Shown: positions 15,363 through 24,683 of the stretch, in pieces
How the letters are laid out: the number at the start of each line of letters is the position of its first letter
Numbering within the stretch: position 1 is the first letter of the stretch
Origin: a virus
DNA: 64,000 nt
Strand: one strand, 5' to 3'
IMG/VR virus record: IMGVR_UViG_3300044701_004608
Span: 47,783 to 111,782 of that record
Position numbers and translations under genes: made by a program
The notes under the pieces: model-generated
Database searches by the model: none
Told to the model about the DNA's origin: nothing
The model's input: the letters and a program-made list of their open reading frames with translations, nothing else

Positions 15363-16487
15363 TTAAAGACTGAAACCTTTAAAGGTGTCGTTGGTGACGT
15401 CCTGTTTGGTTCCGCCTATCACATAGGTGGTGATTTCAGTTTCTTGTGGTGCCACTTGTACTTCGGCACCGGCGATCCACTTAGCGGTCCATGGCAATGG
15501 GTTCGAGCCAGGTTTGATGCCACAGTTGAGTCCCACAGCAGTCATGCGCTTACACAATACCCAGTCCACATAGTCGCAGAGAAGTTGCTTGTTCAAGCCG
15601 ATCATGCTGCCGTCTTTGAACAAATATTCAGCCCAGGACTTTTCCTGCTCGGCGGCTTCGAAATAGATCTGTTCGCATTCTCTCTGGGTCTCTTCGCGGA
15701 TCTCAGCAAACTCCGGGTCATCTTGTGGCAGCAATTTGAGTAAGGTTTGCGTGGACCCTAAATGTATGTTTTCATCCCGGCAGATGAGCTTGATGATCTT
15801 GGCATTGCCTTCCATCTTCTTGAGTTCAGCGAAGGCCCAGGAGCAAGCGAACGAAACATAAAAACGGATGCCTTCTAGGGCATTCACTGATGTCAGTGCC
15901 AACCACAGTTTCTTCTTGAGATCTCTGCGATCGACTACTACTGTTTGACCATTGACAGTGTGAGTACCTTCGCCCAAGACTTGATACCATTGGCTAGCAT
16001 CGATGAGTTCATCATAGTAACGGCTGATGCCAACGGCACAGTCCACGATCTCTTTGGTGTCCAAGAGTTCGTCGAAGATCTTAGAAGGATCCGAATACAC
16101 GTTACGGATGATGTGGGTGTAACTGCGACTGTGGATGGTCTCGTTGAACGCCCAAGTCTCGATCCAAGTCTCTAGTTCAGGTAGGCTGGCCAGTGGCAGG
16201 AATGCCAGATTGGGACTGCGGCCTTGTACCGAGTCCAGGAGGATCTGGCGCTTGAGGTTTGAAGTGAAAATGTGTTGTTCGTGCTCTGTGAGTTCTTTGA
16301 AGTCCTTGGCGTCACGCAAGACGTCGACTTCTTCGGGTCTCCAGAAAAAGCCTAATTGTTTGTCTGTGAGTTTGTCAAATTGTCTGTATTTTAATGTTTC
16401 GTAGCGTTGTATGCCCACTGGACCGTTAGGGTCTAGGAAGGCCAGTGCCTTGGTATGGTCAGATGATTTAGTATTGAATACGGTCAT
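15363..16487 (-). CDS. nrdB: Ribonucleotide reductase class Ia small subunit
   Basis: 374 residues. All diiron ligands are present: D85, E116, H119, E205, E239 and H242, and the radical tyrosine is Y123 (ETIHSRSYTHIIRN). It aligns with E. coli NrdB along its whole length, including SVNALEGIRFYVSFACSWAF and the C-terminal tail that docks to NrdA. With NrdA it makes deoxynucleotides for phage replication in the cytoplasm. Confidence 0.97.
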   Translation of the reverse strand: MTVFNTKSSDHTKALAFLDPNGPVGIQRYETLKYRQFDKLTDKQLGFFWRPEEVDVLRDAKDFKELTEHEQHIFTSNLKRQILLDSVQGRSPNLAFLPLASLPELETWIETWAFNETIHSRSYTHIIRNVYSDPSKIFDELLDTKEIVDCAVGISRYYDELIDASQWYQVLGEGTHTVNGQTVVVDRRDLKKKLWLALTSVNALEGIRFYVSFACSWAFAELKKMEGNAKIIKLICRDENIHLGSTQTLLKLLPQDDPEFAEIREETQRECEQIYFEAAEQEKSWAEYLFKDGSMIGLNKQLLCDYVDWVLCKRMTAVGLNCGIKPGSNPLPWTAKWIAGAEVQVAPQETEITTYVIGGTKQDVTNDTFKGFSL

Positions 16488-16507
16488 TTTTGTTCAGCCT
16501 TGTTTTT

Positions 16508-18814
16508 TTAAATCACACAGCTCTCGCAATTTTCCTGATCATCAGCTGGTGCCAGTTCAGGTTCTTGCTGTTTAGATACTAATTTATCTACATCAATCTC
16601 GCCTTGGCCGTCATTGGTGTTAAAGTAGTAGAGTTGCTTAGTGCCATACTTATAACACATGATCAGGTGCTTGAGCATTTCACTCATAGGAATCTTTTCG
16701 TCTTCATAGAATCTAGGATTGTATGAAGTGTTGGTACTGATGCCCTGATCTATATACTTCTGGAGGACGGCGCAGATCTTGAGATAACCCTCAGGGCTCT
16801 GCTGATCCCACAGGAGTTCGTATTTATTTTTCAGTTTGCGGAATTCTGGGACTACTTGTTTGAGCACGCCATGTTTGCTTTGTTTCACTGATACATAACT
16901 TCTTGGTGGTTCGATGCCGTTAGTGGCGTTGGAGATCTGTGCCGAAGTTTCTGCTGGCATGATGGCCATGAGTGTGGCATTGCGCTGACCAAACTTCCGT
17001 GTCTCTTCACGCAGTTCTGCCCAAGGCATGCGTTCTTTGTGTGGCACCAGTTCGTCCACTTCGGCTTTGCGAGTGTCGATGGGCAGGATACCGCGGGCAG
17101 ACTTGAGATCGTGCCAGCGATCACAGGCGCCTTGTTCTTTGGCCAGATCCACACTGGCTTTGATGAGATAGTAGCTCCAAGCTTCTGCGTATTCATCGAC
17201 CAAGGCCAGTGCTTCGTGGTCACTGTATCCAAGGTCGTTCTTGGCCAACCAATAAGCGAAATTGATGATACCGATGCCCAGTGGGCGGAATTCTCGTGTA
17301 GAAAGTTCTGCGGCTTTGACTGGGTAGTTCTGATAACTCAGTAGGGCATCTAATCCACGCACCGCTAATGTACACATGTTTTCAAAGTCAGCGGGTGTCT
17401 TGACATTGCCCCAGTTGATGGCGCTCAACGTACAAAGAGCGATACGGCCTTCTTCGTCGTTGATGTCATTGAGTGGTACTGTGGGAAGATCGATCTCACA
17501 GCAGAGGTTGCTCATCTTGATTGGCGCGACTTGTTCATTGAATGGACTGTGTGTATTAGCATGGTCCACATTCTGTAAGTAGATACGACCAGTGTCTTTT
17601 CGTTCCTGCATAAAGCGGCTGAAAAGGTCGATGGCCTTGAGAGTCTTCTTGCGGAGTTTGGTGTTGCGTTCGGCACGTTCGTATAGTTCTTTGAACTTGT
17701 CCTGATCATTGAAGAAGGCATTATACATCTCGGGCACATCGTGCGGTGAGAATAGTGTGATGTCACCACCGGTGATCAAGCGTTCATACATGAGTTTGTT
17801 AAACTGTACACCATAGTCAACATGACGGACACGATTGTCGTCGGTGCCTTTGTTGTTCTTGAGAACTAGCAGGTCTTCGACTTCCAAGTGCCAGATGGGA
17901 TAGTACAGAGTAGCCGCACCGTTACGCACACCGCCTTGGCTGCAACTACGAGTGGCACTCTGGAAATGCTTGTAGAAAGGAACCACACCAGTGTGATAGG
18001 CGTCGCCATTACGGATGGGTGAGCCCAGCGCACGGATGCGTCCGGCGCCAATGCCGATACCAGCCTTCTGCGAAACGTAGCGCACGACTGAGGCGGCGGT
18101 AGCAGAGATAGAGTCCAAAGAATCATCCGATTCGATGAGGACGCATGAACTGAATTGTTTCTGTGGTGTGCGCACGCCGGCCATCACAGGAGTGGGCAGG
18201 CTGATGTCATAGTTGCTGATGCCATCATAGTAACGCTTGACCCAGGTCATTCGTGTGTGTCGGGGATAGGCCATGAATAGCGTGGCAGCGATCAGCATGT
18301 AGGCCACCTGGGGCGTTTCAAAGATCTCGCCAGTGACACGATTCTGTACTAGGTACTTGCCGCGCCATTGTTCCATGGCCACATAAGTGAAGCCTTCGTC
18401 CTTGGAATGATCGAAGTGACGATCCATCTCCGCGAACTCTTCCTCAGTGTAGTTGTCCAGGAGTTCCTGGGTGTAGTAACCGATCTCTACATTTCGCTTG
18501 ACGATGTCATAGAGCGGCCAAGGTTTGTAGTCACCGTAGACTTGTTTGTGGATGTGATAGGTCAACAAGCGACCTGCCACGTATTGATAATTGGGATGTT
18601 CTTCGCTGATGAGATCGGCTGCCGACTTGATCAAAGTCTCTTGGATGTCTTCGGTCTTGATCCCATTGTAAAACTGTATGTGGCTTTTGATTTCTACTTC
18701 GCTGGCGCTGACTCCTGTGATACCCTCAGTCGCCCAAAAAACTACTTTGTGTAGCTTTTCGATATCGAGAAGCTCACGACGGCCGTCTCTTTTTAACACT
18801 AATATTTGACTCAT
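16508..18814 (-). CDS. nrdA: Ribonucleotide reductase class Ia large subunit
   Basis: 768 residues, close to the usual 760. It has an ATP cone at the N-terminus (ILVLKRDGRRELLDIEKLHK), the active-site loop MSNLCCEI with upstream N/C/E residues, the finger MPAETSAQISNATNGIEPPR, the radical-path tyrosines in YYFNTND, and the reducible C-terminal pair CESC. It pairs with NrdB just downstream and is recharged by the glutaredoxin. The ATP cone implies normal dATP control. Confidence 0.97.
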   Translation of the reverse strand: MSQILVLKRDGRRELLDIEKLHKVVFWATEGITGVSASEVEIKSHIQFYNGIKTEDIQETLIKSAADLISEEHPNYQYVAGRLLTYHIHKQVYGDYKPWPLYDIVKRNVEIGYYTQELLDNYTEEEFAEMDRHFDHSKDEGFTYVAMEQWRGKYLVQNRVTGEIFETPQVAYMLIAATLFMAYPRHTRMTWVKRYYDGISNYDISLPTPVMAGVRTPQKQFSSCVLIESDDSLDSISATAASVVRYVSQKAGIGIGAGRIRALGSPIRNGDAYHTGVVPFYKHFQSATRSCSQGGVRNGAATLYYPIWHLEVEDLLVLKNNKGTDDNRVRHVDYGVQFNKLMYERLITGGDITLFSPHDVPEMYNAFFNDQDKFKELYERAERNTKLRKKTLKAIDLFSRFMQERKDTGRIYLQNVDHANTHSPFNEQVAPIKMSNLCCEIDLPTVPLNDINDEEGRIALCTLSAINWGNVKTPADFENMCTLAVRGLDALLSYQNYPVKAAELSTREFRPLGIGIINFAYWLAKNDLGYSDHEALALVDEYAEAWSYYLIKASVDLAKEQGACDRWHDLKSARGILPIDTRKAEVDELVPHKERMPWAELREETRKFGQRNATLMAIMPAETSAQISNATNGIEPPRSYVSVKQSKHGVLKQVVPEFRKLKNKYELLWDQQSPEGYLKICAVLQKYIDQGISTNTSYNPRFYEDEKIPMSEMLKHLIMCYKYGTKQLYYFNTNDGQGEIDVDKLVSKQQEPELAPADDQENCESCVI

Positions 18815-18839
18815 TGATTCCTCTGTTCACTCAGTACCA

Positions 18840-19274
18840 CTATTCAAACAATCCAGACACATCGTGCCGATATTTCAATTCAAATGTTTTTGGGATATGT
18901 TTGTTATTTAAGACCTCTCCGTCGACCATATTAAGCACATATTTTCCATCATCGATCCAGGCTAAATTGTAGTTTAGTTTTTGTTCGGTGTCATAATATA
19001 TTCTTATTTCACCGTGCAAGCCATGATCAGTCAATAATGCAGTATAAAGCATTCCTAGAGATTTTGCAATATCACAATAATAATTTTCGGAGATCAAAGT
19101 CCACGGATCGGGCCAACTTCTGCTGTCTCGAGGATCGAGATAATAAGGACTAAAAGGCGCAGACTGCCAGAAATCGGAAATTTTTTTTAGGGCTTGCTCG
19201 AGATCTAACTCGTCAAGATTTTTACGAAAAGATCGCCAATACGCGAGGCGTTCGCCCTCGTTGAGTTTCCACAT
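18840..19274 (-). CDS. Conserved hypothetical protein
   Basis: 144 residues from the ATG at 19274 (a TTG is one codon upstream). Sequence landmarks are PDPWTLISENYYCDIAKSLG and a beta-rich second half (IRIYYDTEQKLNYNLAWIDD). No recognised domain. It follows the tail fibre gene with only three bases between, so is in its operon; a fibre chaperone is one idea. Confidence 0.75.
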   Translation of the reverse strand: MWKLNEGERLAYWRSFRKNLDELDLEQALKKISDFWQSAPFSPYYLDPRDSRSWPDPWTLISENYYCDIAKSLGMLYTALLTDHGLHGEIRIYYDTEQKLNYNLAWIDDGKYVLNMVDGEVLNNKHIPKTFELKYRHDVSGLFE

Positions 19275-19277
19275 CAA

Positions 19278-20600
19278 TTATTGATAAAATTTAACAGTAT
19301 AAAAAATATCTGCAGAATCTACCGAAGTGTACTTGAGTTGACCAGTAGATGAGTCAACAAAAATTTCCACTCCGGTGTCGGCAGACTCGACATATTCATC
19401 TTGGAAAAAATAGGAACTACCATTGCCTGAAGATGTAAATTTTCCTGTTCGTTGATCTTCGCCTTTTGTAATGACATAATCAATGACAAGATTTTTGTAG
19501 GCCTCGACCTGCAAAGATATATCACCACTGGATCCCGACGGCAATGTTTGCTGCAAGCCGATGGTTTTGTTTTCTGTGCCACGATGTGTGACTAGATTTT
19601 TCGTCTCGTTGTCTGATGTCGAGGTCTCGATTACTGTTCCAATAGTTCCGTCTGAAAAAACAGTATCAACGACTAACTCACGGAATTGGCAACTAGAAAA
19701 TACTATTCCATCGACCTCGCCAATGGTTTCAACACCTCTATTGTGATTATGAAATTCGCAATGATCAAAAAATATTTTTGAAGTTTCAAAAAATTGACTT
19801 TCTGATCTAAAATAGACTGCAGACTTTCCCGACCCCAAATCTTGAGTGCGACTCGCTTGGTTTCCCGAGAAAGATGTACGGACGAAATAAAAATCCGAAC
19901 CACCATCAATGATCACACATGGTTTGTCAGATGCCGATCTATTGTTAATACCGATATCACAGATGATATAATCTCTGGCCCGAGGGGGTATAGTACCGGG
20001 TTGCTGTCCTAGAGACTCGCCGGTTTCTCCATTGCTGTCAGCGAAATGAAAGATTGGGCCGATATCTTGTAAATTACGTATGATGGTATTTTGTTTACCG
20101 TCACCTTGTATTTTAATAAAAGGAGGAACTTTTATAGTGTCTGAAACCAGATAATAACCGGCTGGGAAAAATATAGTCCTACGCATGTCAACGCCGCCGA
20201 TGGTAGTAGAATAAGCATAGGTATTGTTTAAGGCACGAACGATAGCATCAGTATCGTCAGTTTGGCCGTCACCCATTGCACCAAAGTCCCTGACATTAAC
20301 AAAGTCGTCGAGTTTTTCTTGTAGATTTCTTTTAAAACCTTCGTTATCGCCTGATGTATTAGCAACGAAACCTGCAGGTTCGCCTTTGAATTGGAAATTC
20401 TGGAAAAGTGCAAAAAGGTCTGTATGTTCGGTGAGGATTTCTGTACGACCCTCTACTGGTGCTCCTTCTGAGAGAGTTCCGTTACCGATAAAAAGCCGGC
20501 GAGCATCGACGCTCCAGCCTAGTTCAGCCGACGAGAGATTAGGTAGATCCTGTTGCAGACCACGTCGGTGTTGGATACGAGAAATTTGAATAATTGCCAT
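19278..20600 (-). CDS. Tail fibre/spike with pectate-lyase-type beta-helix
   Basis: 440 residues. Residues 1-45 (ISRIQHRRGLQQDLPNLSSA, then ELGWSVDARRLFIGNG) form the particle-attachment module common to marine phage fibres. From about residue 100, VRDFGAMGDGQTDDTDAI is the pectate_lyase_3 start, followed by a beta-helix with repeated short strands and IIDGGSDFYFVRTSF. It may bind or degrade surface glycans; catalytic residues cannot be placed by eye. Confidence 0.9.
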   Translation of the reverse strand: MAIIQISRIQHRRGLQQDLPNLSSAELGWSVDARRLFIGNGTLSEGAPVEGRTEILTEHTDLFALFQNFQFKGEPAGFVANTSGDNEGFKRNLQEKLDDFVNVRDFGAMGDGQTDDTDAIVRALNNTYAYSTTIGGVDMRRTIFFPAGYYLVSDTIKVPPFIKIQGDGKQNTIIRNLQDIGPIFHFADSNGETGESLGQQPGTIPPRARDYIICDIGINNRSASDKPCVIIDGGSDFYFVRTSFSGNQASRTQDLGSGKSAVYFRSESQFFETSKIFFDHCEFHNHNRGVETIGEVDGIVFSSCQFRELVVDTVFSDGTIGTVIETSTSDNETKNLVTHRGTENKTIGLQQTLPSGSSGDISLQVEAYKNLVIDYVITKGEDQRTGKFTSSGNGSSYFFQDEYVESADTGVEIFVDSSTGQLKYTSVDSADIFYTVKFYQ

Positions 20601-20624
20601 CTTTTACAGAATCCTGTGTTTTTT

Positions 20625-20634
20625 GATATTTATG
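20625..20634 (-). promoter_or_regulatory. Late promoter box for the beta-helix fibre
   Basis: Minus strand CATAAATATC, 25 bases before the ATG at 20600; matches the GATAAATATC form seen at other late genes here. Confidence 0.5.
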
Positions 20635-21340
20635 ACAATCTATAGTATTGCTCGACACGCCGCATCCACTGTTCGCTCCAATGGGAGAACTCATCTTCTT
20701 CGACGACGAATTCTAGGTATTCTGGTGTCGAAAACGTGCCGTCTGGTAGTTCTTTTGGCTGGACAGCCATCAAAATCACACCGGTCTTGATGTCAGTGCC
20801 GTGCATGTTGTTATGGGCGGCGGCATAGGCCGCGAGCTGTAGGAAATAATCCTCGATCCACTCGCGCTTCTTGGGCTTGTTGGTCTGCTTGAAGTCCATG
20901 ATAGCCGGCCGGCCTTTCCAGACACCCAAGCAATCAGTGGTACCAGCGTAGAGCCCGCTGTAGTACAAGGGCACTTCTACTCCCCAGAATTCGTCGACGT
21001 TGCCCAGTCCCTTTAGTATGACTTCTGCGGCCATGAACCATGAAGGATGCGCGAAAGGATTGCCAGGCAAGTCTTTCATTTCGTCAGTTTTGACAAAGTG
21101 TTCAAGGTAACTGTGCATCCTGGTGCCACGGTTCGCGGCTTCGGTGACGATCTGCTGGGCTTTAGCTTCGCCCACGCTTTTCTTCCATCGCTCTAATGCG
21201 TCGCGTTTTTCTTGTGGCTTTGTCTTATCCAAGATGGTAGTGACGCTGGGGACTTTGCTACCATCAGGTAAGCAATAGTGTCTCTTGCCATCGATGGTTT
21301 CTCGATCGCAAGGTGTATAGTCATAACGATGTGTGATCAA
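20630..21340 (-). CDS. PD-(D/E)XK family exonuclease
   Basis: 236 residues. The nuclease core is VPSVTTILDK, then HSYLEHF, YAGTTDCLGVWKGRPAIMDF followed by KQTNKPK, with D136 (in TTDCLG), D147 and K149 as likely D..DxK metal-binding residues, and QLAAYAAAHN as the RecB QxxxY motif. Cas4/RecB-type exonucleases act on DNA ends in recombination or host DNA breakdown. It is the last gene of the IscU-Def-IscA-ErpA operon. Only three Cys are seen, too few for the usual 4Fe-4S nuclease staple. Confidence 0.87.
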   Translation of the reverse strand: MITHRYDYTPCDRETIDGKRHYCLPDGSKVPSVTTILDKTKPQEKRDALERWKKSVGEAKAQQIVTEAANRGTRMHSYLEHFVKTDEMKDLPGNPFAHPSWFMAAEVILKGLGNVDEFWGVEVPLYYSGLYAGTTDCLGVWKGRPAIMDFKQTNKPKKREWIEDYFLQLAAYAAAHNNMHGTDIKTGVILMAVQPKELPDGTFSTPEYLEFVVEEDEFSHWSEQWMRRVEQYYRLS

Positions 21341-21664
21341 TTAGATTCCAAAACTACTACCACATCCACAGGTAGTTTGTGCGTTGGGGTTTTTGATAGA
21401 GAAGTTACTGCCCATGATATCTTCTTTGTAGTCAATGACGGCGCCTTGTAGATACTGCATGCTCATGGCATCCACCACTACCTTGGATTCGCCGATGCTG
21501 ATCTCAAAGTCGTCTTCGTTCTGTTCTTCATCGAAGGTGAATCCATACTGGAAGCCCGAACATCCGCCGCCTTGCACGAAGGTGCGCAGGAAGAGACCGG
21601 GATTGTTTTCTTCAGCTAACAAATCCAAGATCTTAGTTTTTGCTGATTCTGTTATTTCGATCAT
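21341..21664 (-). CDS. erpA: A-type Fe-S carrier, ErpA-like
   Basis: 107 residues from the ATG at 21664, which overlaps the upstream stop as ATGA. The three cluster-binding cysteines are in [20 protein letters not shown] and [23 protein letters not shown] and [13 protein letters not shown] follow E. coli ErpA rather than IscA. ErpA passes Fe-S clusters to target enzymes. In the phage it forms the end of a cassette after IscU and IscA. Confidence 0.93.
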   Translation of the reverse strand: MIEITESAKTKILDLLAEENNPGLFLRTFVQGGGCSGFQYGFTFDEEQNEDDFEISIGESKVVVDAMSMQYLQGAVIDYKEDIMGSNFSIKNPNAQTTCGCGSSFGI

Positions 21665-21984
21665 ACTCGGAAACTTTCTCCGCATCCACAGCGGTCTTTT
21701 TCATTAGGGTTGATGAATTCGAAACCTTCGTTTAACCCGTTCTTTTGCCAATCCATGGTCATACCGTGCATATAGACCATGTGCTTCGAGTCGATATAAA
21801 CACGGATACCACTGATATCATAATGCGGAGCATCTACTAATCTCTCGTCATCGACATATTCTAACACATAAGCGAGTCCAGAGCAACCGGTCGTTTTGAT
21901 TCCGATACGGATGCCGATACCCTTTCCGCGCTGTTCTAGGAAGTATTTTATTTTTTCACTGGCCAGGTTTGTTATCGTGATCAT
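21661..21984 (-). CDS. iscA: A-type Fe-S carrier, IscA-like
   Basis: 107 residues, same length as E. coli IscA, with [35 protein letters not shown] and ESFRV at the end. All three conserved cysteines are present. It overlaps Def upstream and ErpA downstream by ATGA, so all are translated together. Role: accept or deliver clusters made on IscU. Confidence 0.95.
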   Translation of the reverse strand: MITITNLASEKIKYFLEQRGKGIGIRIGIKTTGCSGLAYVLEYVDDERLVDAPHYDISGIRVYIDSKHMVYMHGMTMDWQKNGLNEGFEFINPNEKDRCGCGESFRV

Positions 21985-22475
21985 CGTTTACGGGCCTTTT
22001 TGGCAGCAGTCTGGAATCGAAGATCACTGACATGATTCTTGAATGTCAGCCCATCTAAATGATCCAGTTCATGTAGGAAACATTTAGCATCTATGCCTTG
22101 GAACATGCGTTCTTGCCAGATACCGTCTCGATCCTGCCATTGTGCCGTAGCATACTTGGGCCTAGCTATCTCGAGTTCAACGCCAGGGAAACTGAGACAT
22201 CCTTCGGGTGCGAACCATTGTTCTTGGCTGGCATGTTTGAGCATGGGATTGTACATCACGATGACTTGACCGTTTTCTTGTATGTGCATGGCCAACACAC
22301 GGAACTGGTATCCGACTTGGTTGGCAGCGAGACCGATCCCGCGTTCTTCTAACATAGTCTCGATCAAGTCAGTCTCAAGTCGATCTATATCGTCGACAGG
22401 AGGTTGGGAGAAATCCCAAGGCGAGCAAGGCTCAAGCAGGACAGGGTCCGGCCAAGTCAGTATAGCGAGTTTCAT
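21981..22475 (-). CDS. def: Peptide deformylase
   Basis: 164 residues from the ATG at 22475, overlapping the iscU stop as ATGA; a longer reading frame upstream is only a shadow of iscU. All three motifs are present: GIGLAANQVG (46-55), EGCLS (91-95) and HELDH (135-139), giving the Cys-His-His metal site. It removes the formyl group from new proteins. Phage deformylases are known; here the enzyme is embedded in an Fe-S operon, and its iron needs may explain the linkage (inference). Confidence 0.95.
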   Translation of the reverse strand: MKLAILTWPDPVLLEPCSPWDFSQPPVDDIDRLETDLIETMLEERGIGLAANQVGYQFRVLAMHIQENGQVIVMYNPMLKHASQEQWFAPEGCLSFPGVELEIARPKYATAQWQDRDGIWQERMFQGIDAKCFLHELDHLDGLTFKNHVSDLRFQTAAKKARKR

Positions 22476-22849
22476 TGGTGTTTCTTTATATAATCTTCGA
22501 TGGCCGCTTTGATCGCATCTTCGGCCAGTATCGAACAATGTATCTTCACTGGCGGTAGGGCCAGCTCGTTGGCGATCTCTGTGTTCTTGATGGTGGCTGC
22601 TTCGTTGAGTGTCTTGCCTTTGACCCACTCAGTGACTAGGCTGGAGGAAGCGATGGCCGAGCCACAGCCGTAAGTCTTGAATCGTGCGTCAGTGATGATG
22701 CCATCCTCGACTTTGATCTGTAGTTTCATCACATCGCCACAGGCGGGTGCGCCGACCATGCCTGTACCGACATCTGGGTCGTCCTTAGGCAAGGAACCCA
22801 CGTTACGTGGGTTCTCATAATGATCTAATACTTTGTCTGAGTAAGCCAT
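22472..22849 (-). CDS. iscU: Fe-S cluster scaffold IscU
   Basis: 125 residues, very close to E. coli IscU along the whole chain: MAYSDKVLDHYENPRNVGS, VGAPACGDVMKLQIKV, YGCGSAIASSSLVTEWVKGK, LPPVKIHCSILAEDAIKAA. Ligands C37, C62, H104 and C105 and D39 are intact. The LPPVK motif that HscA recognises is kept, so it should use the host chaperones and the host desulfurase IscS; none of those are in the window. High similarity suggests fairly recent capture from a beta/gamma-proteobacterium. Confidence 0.97.
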   Translation of the reverse strand: MAYSDKVLDHYENPRNVGSLPKDDPDVGTGMVGAPACGDVMKLQIKVEDGIITDARFKTYGCGSAIASSSLVTEWVKGKTLNEAATIKNTEIANELALPPVKIHCSILAEDAIKAAIEDYIKKHQ

Positions 22850-22873
22850 GAACTAACCTTTCGGTTTAGTTTA

Positions 22874-22990
22874 CTACTTTTTGCTGAACATGTCAACGAG
22901 TTTGGCTTGGATGGCTTTGGCCCAGAAAGGCTGCGGAAAGTTCCAACCAACGAAAGCACCTACTGCTATCCAGAATAGTGTATCCATCAT
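22874..22990 (-). CDS. 38-residue membrane peptide
   Basis: Short gene with a strong AAGGAG site. The peptide begins MMDTLFWIAVGAFVGWNFPQ and has one membrane helix at about 4-20, then an amphipathic basic tail. Very similar short peptides occur in marine T4-like phages to my knowledge. It lies just upstream of iscU, whose leader it precedes. Function unknown. Confidence 0.72.
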   Translation of the reverse strand: MMDTLFWIAVGAFVGWNFPQPFWAKAIQAKLVDMFSKK

Positions 22991-23005
22991 GTCTTGCTCC
23001 TTAGT

Positions 23006-23419
23006 TTATGAACGATTTTTGAGAGCACGCTGGGCCATGGCATCAACGGTCTTCTCGGGATTCATTGCGCGGCTGCCGCCAGCTAATGTCGGGGCATCGT
23101 CAATAGCGTCGTCGCTGAATGTTTTAAGGTACACATACTTGACGCCATGTTCGTCGTCTTTGATGTCTTTGATGAGGTTCTTTACTGACTCGTTAGTCTT
23201 GAAGGCACCTAGCAGACTGTCGAGGTTGAACTCTTCGTGGCCTGTGCCTTTGACCATACCAATCAGGCTGTCAACACGCACCTTGGGAACAAGGTGCTTG
23301 TCATGGCTGCGATTGCGCAGGAACTCTAGAGCAGTGATGAGGTTGGCATCACCGCGAGCATCGGCTTCATCTTCGATGATATCGTCAGCTAACTTATCGT
23401 TAAACTCGCGGAGTCTCAT
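23006..23419 (-). CDS. Conserved hypothetical phage protein
   Basis: 137 residues, charged and helical, starting RLREFNDKLADDIIEDEADA. Near the end VDAMAQRALKNRS. It overlaps the next upstream gene by one base. No recognised domain; the small, acidic helix-rich composition fits a virion or scaffold component. Confidence 0.75.
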   Translation of the reverse strand: MRLREFNDKLADDIIEDEADARGDANLITALEFLRNRSHDKHLVPKVRVDSLIGMVKGTGHEEFNLDSLLGAFKTNESVKNLIKDIKDDEHGVKYVYLKTFSDDAIDDAPTLAGGSRAMNPEKTVDAMAQRALKNRS

Positions 23420-24120
23420 TATCTGCGCTCACGTCCGATTTCTTCGTCGCCGCCGGCTGCTGCGTCTGTGGCAGCGAATTCGTCAGCTGGTTCTTCGGTG
23501 TCAAGGTCGCTAGTCGGAGCTGGAAGCTCGCCGGCAACTTCGGCACCAGGAAGTGCCATATCAGTAGGAGCTACTTGTTCTCCGGCTAGAGCACGAGCGG
23601 CCTGGTCGGCACCTTCACGGCTTTGTTGTAGGCTCTGTGCTAGTGTGTCTAGCATAGGAGCCACGGCTGCTTTGAAAGCATCAGCTTGTTCCATACCAAT
23701 CTGGTCACGGATAGCATCTAGTAGAGCAGGCATCTGCTCGTTTTGCATCTTGCCAACACGTTCCATCATGTCTTGCATGCTGTCAACGATATCACGAGCA
23801 GCCAGGATGGCCTCGCTCTTGGCAGTTTCTGATTCAGTTACCACTGTCTCCTCAGCGACGATTTCTGCCGAAGCATTGGAGAGCCAACTGTCGAGTCCTT
23901 CTTTGACCAATAGCATTTCCATATACTTAGGATTTTTCTCTGCTGTATGTACTCCGTGGCTAGCACGGATCGTAGCAAGGCTTTCACCGATGGCTTTAAC
24001 CAGGCGCTGAGCTTTTTCTGTGGTAAGATTAGCGTAGTCGATGGCAAAACCAAAACGGCTTTCCATGACACGATTTAGTTTTTTTGTGCGGCTTGCGCCA
24101 CCAATTTCTGTAAGTTTCAT
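23419..24120 (-). CDS. Conserved helical phage protein with acidic tail
   Basis: 233 residues. The N-terminus KLTEIGGASRTKKLNRVMES is conserved-looking, the centre is helix (VDSMQDMMERVGKMQNEQMP) and the last 60 residues are Ala, Asp and Glu rich. The features resemble internal scaffold or core proteins of T4-like phages, but identity is not established. It overlaps 24117-24683 as ATGA. Confidence 0.78.
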   Translation of the reverse strand: MKLTEIGGASRTKKLNRVMESRFGFAIDYANLTTEKAQRLVKAIGESLATIRASHGVHTAEKNPKYMEMLLVKEGLDSWLSNASAEIVAEETVVTESETAKSEAILAARDIVDSMQDMMERVGKMQNEQMPALLDAIRDQIGMEQADAFKAAVAPMLDTLAQSLQQSREGADQAARALAGEQVAPTDMALPGAEVAGELPAPTSDLDTEEPADEFAATDAAAGGDEEIGRERR

Positions 24121-24683
24121 GATTTAGGGTCCCAAACTTTCAAGTATTTAGTTGACTTTAGGCTTTTTTCGAGATTGTTTTTGACGTTGTCAAACTGTGC
24201 TTTTGCTTGTAAATAACGATTCCAGATAAACTCAGTTTTCACGACATCTTTTTTACGAATACTATTTTCGATGCTTTTTTTATAAAAAGTCAGATCGATG
24301 AACAACTTCGTCATTTTATTGTCTAACAACAAAATCTGATGAGCTTCACGGAATTTACCGAGATGCTCGAGTACACAATAAGCGACAGCCGCGCTTTTCC
24401 ATAGAAAAAATCCCTTGGCATCTTTTGCTTGGTCAGACACTTTCCAGGTATCATTTGGTAGATGTTCTACTAAAAATCGCCCCACACGATATCCATCCCC
24501 GCGAGGTATTATCAACGGTTCTCGACGTGTGATTAGTGCTTGGTTAGCTTCTTCCCGGGCCCAGTGTTTGATATATGCTGCGGCGAGATCGGCGGCGATC
24601 TCTACGTCTCTTACATCAGATTTATTGGCAGTTTTGCGAGATGATCGCTTACGAGATTTTTTTGGTGTAGATGATCCTACCAT
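24117..24683 (-). CDS. Conserved hypothetical protein with basic N-terminus
   Basis: 188 residues. The first 22 are Lys, Arg and Ser (PKKSRKRSSRKTANKS), followed by a helical body with YIKHWAREEANQAL and a C-terminal KSTKYLKVWDPKS. No recognised fold. It overlaps the downstream neighbour by 4 bases and the upstream one by 35 bases. Confidence 0.75.
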   Translation of the reverse strand: MVGSSTPKKSRKRSSRKTANKSDVRDVEIAADLAAAYIKHWAREEANQALITRREPLIIPRGDGYRVGRFLVEHLPNDTWKVSDQAKDAKGFFLWKSAAVAYCVLEHLGKFREAHQILLLDNKMTKLFIDLTFYKKSIENSIRKKDVVKTEFIWNRYLQAKAQFDNVKNNLEKSLKSTKYLKVWDPKS

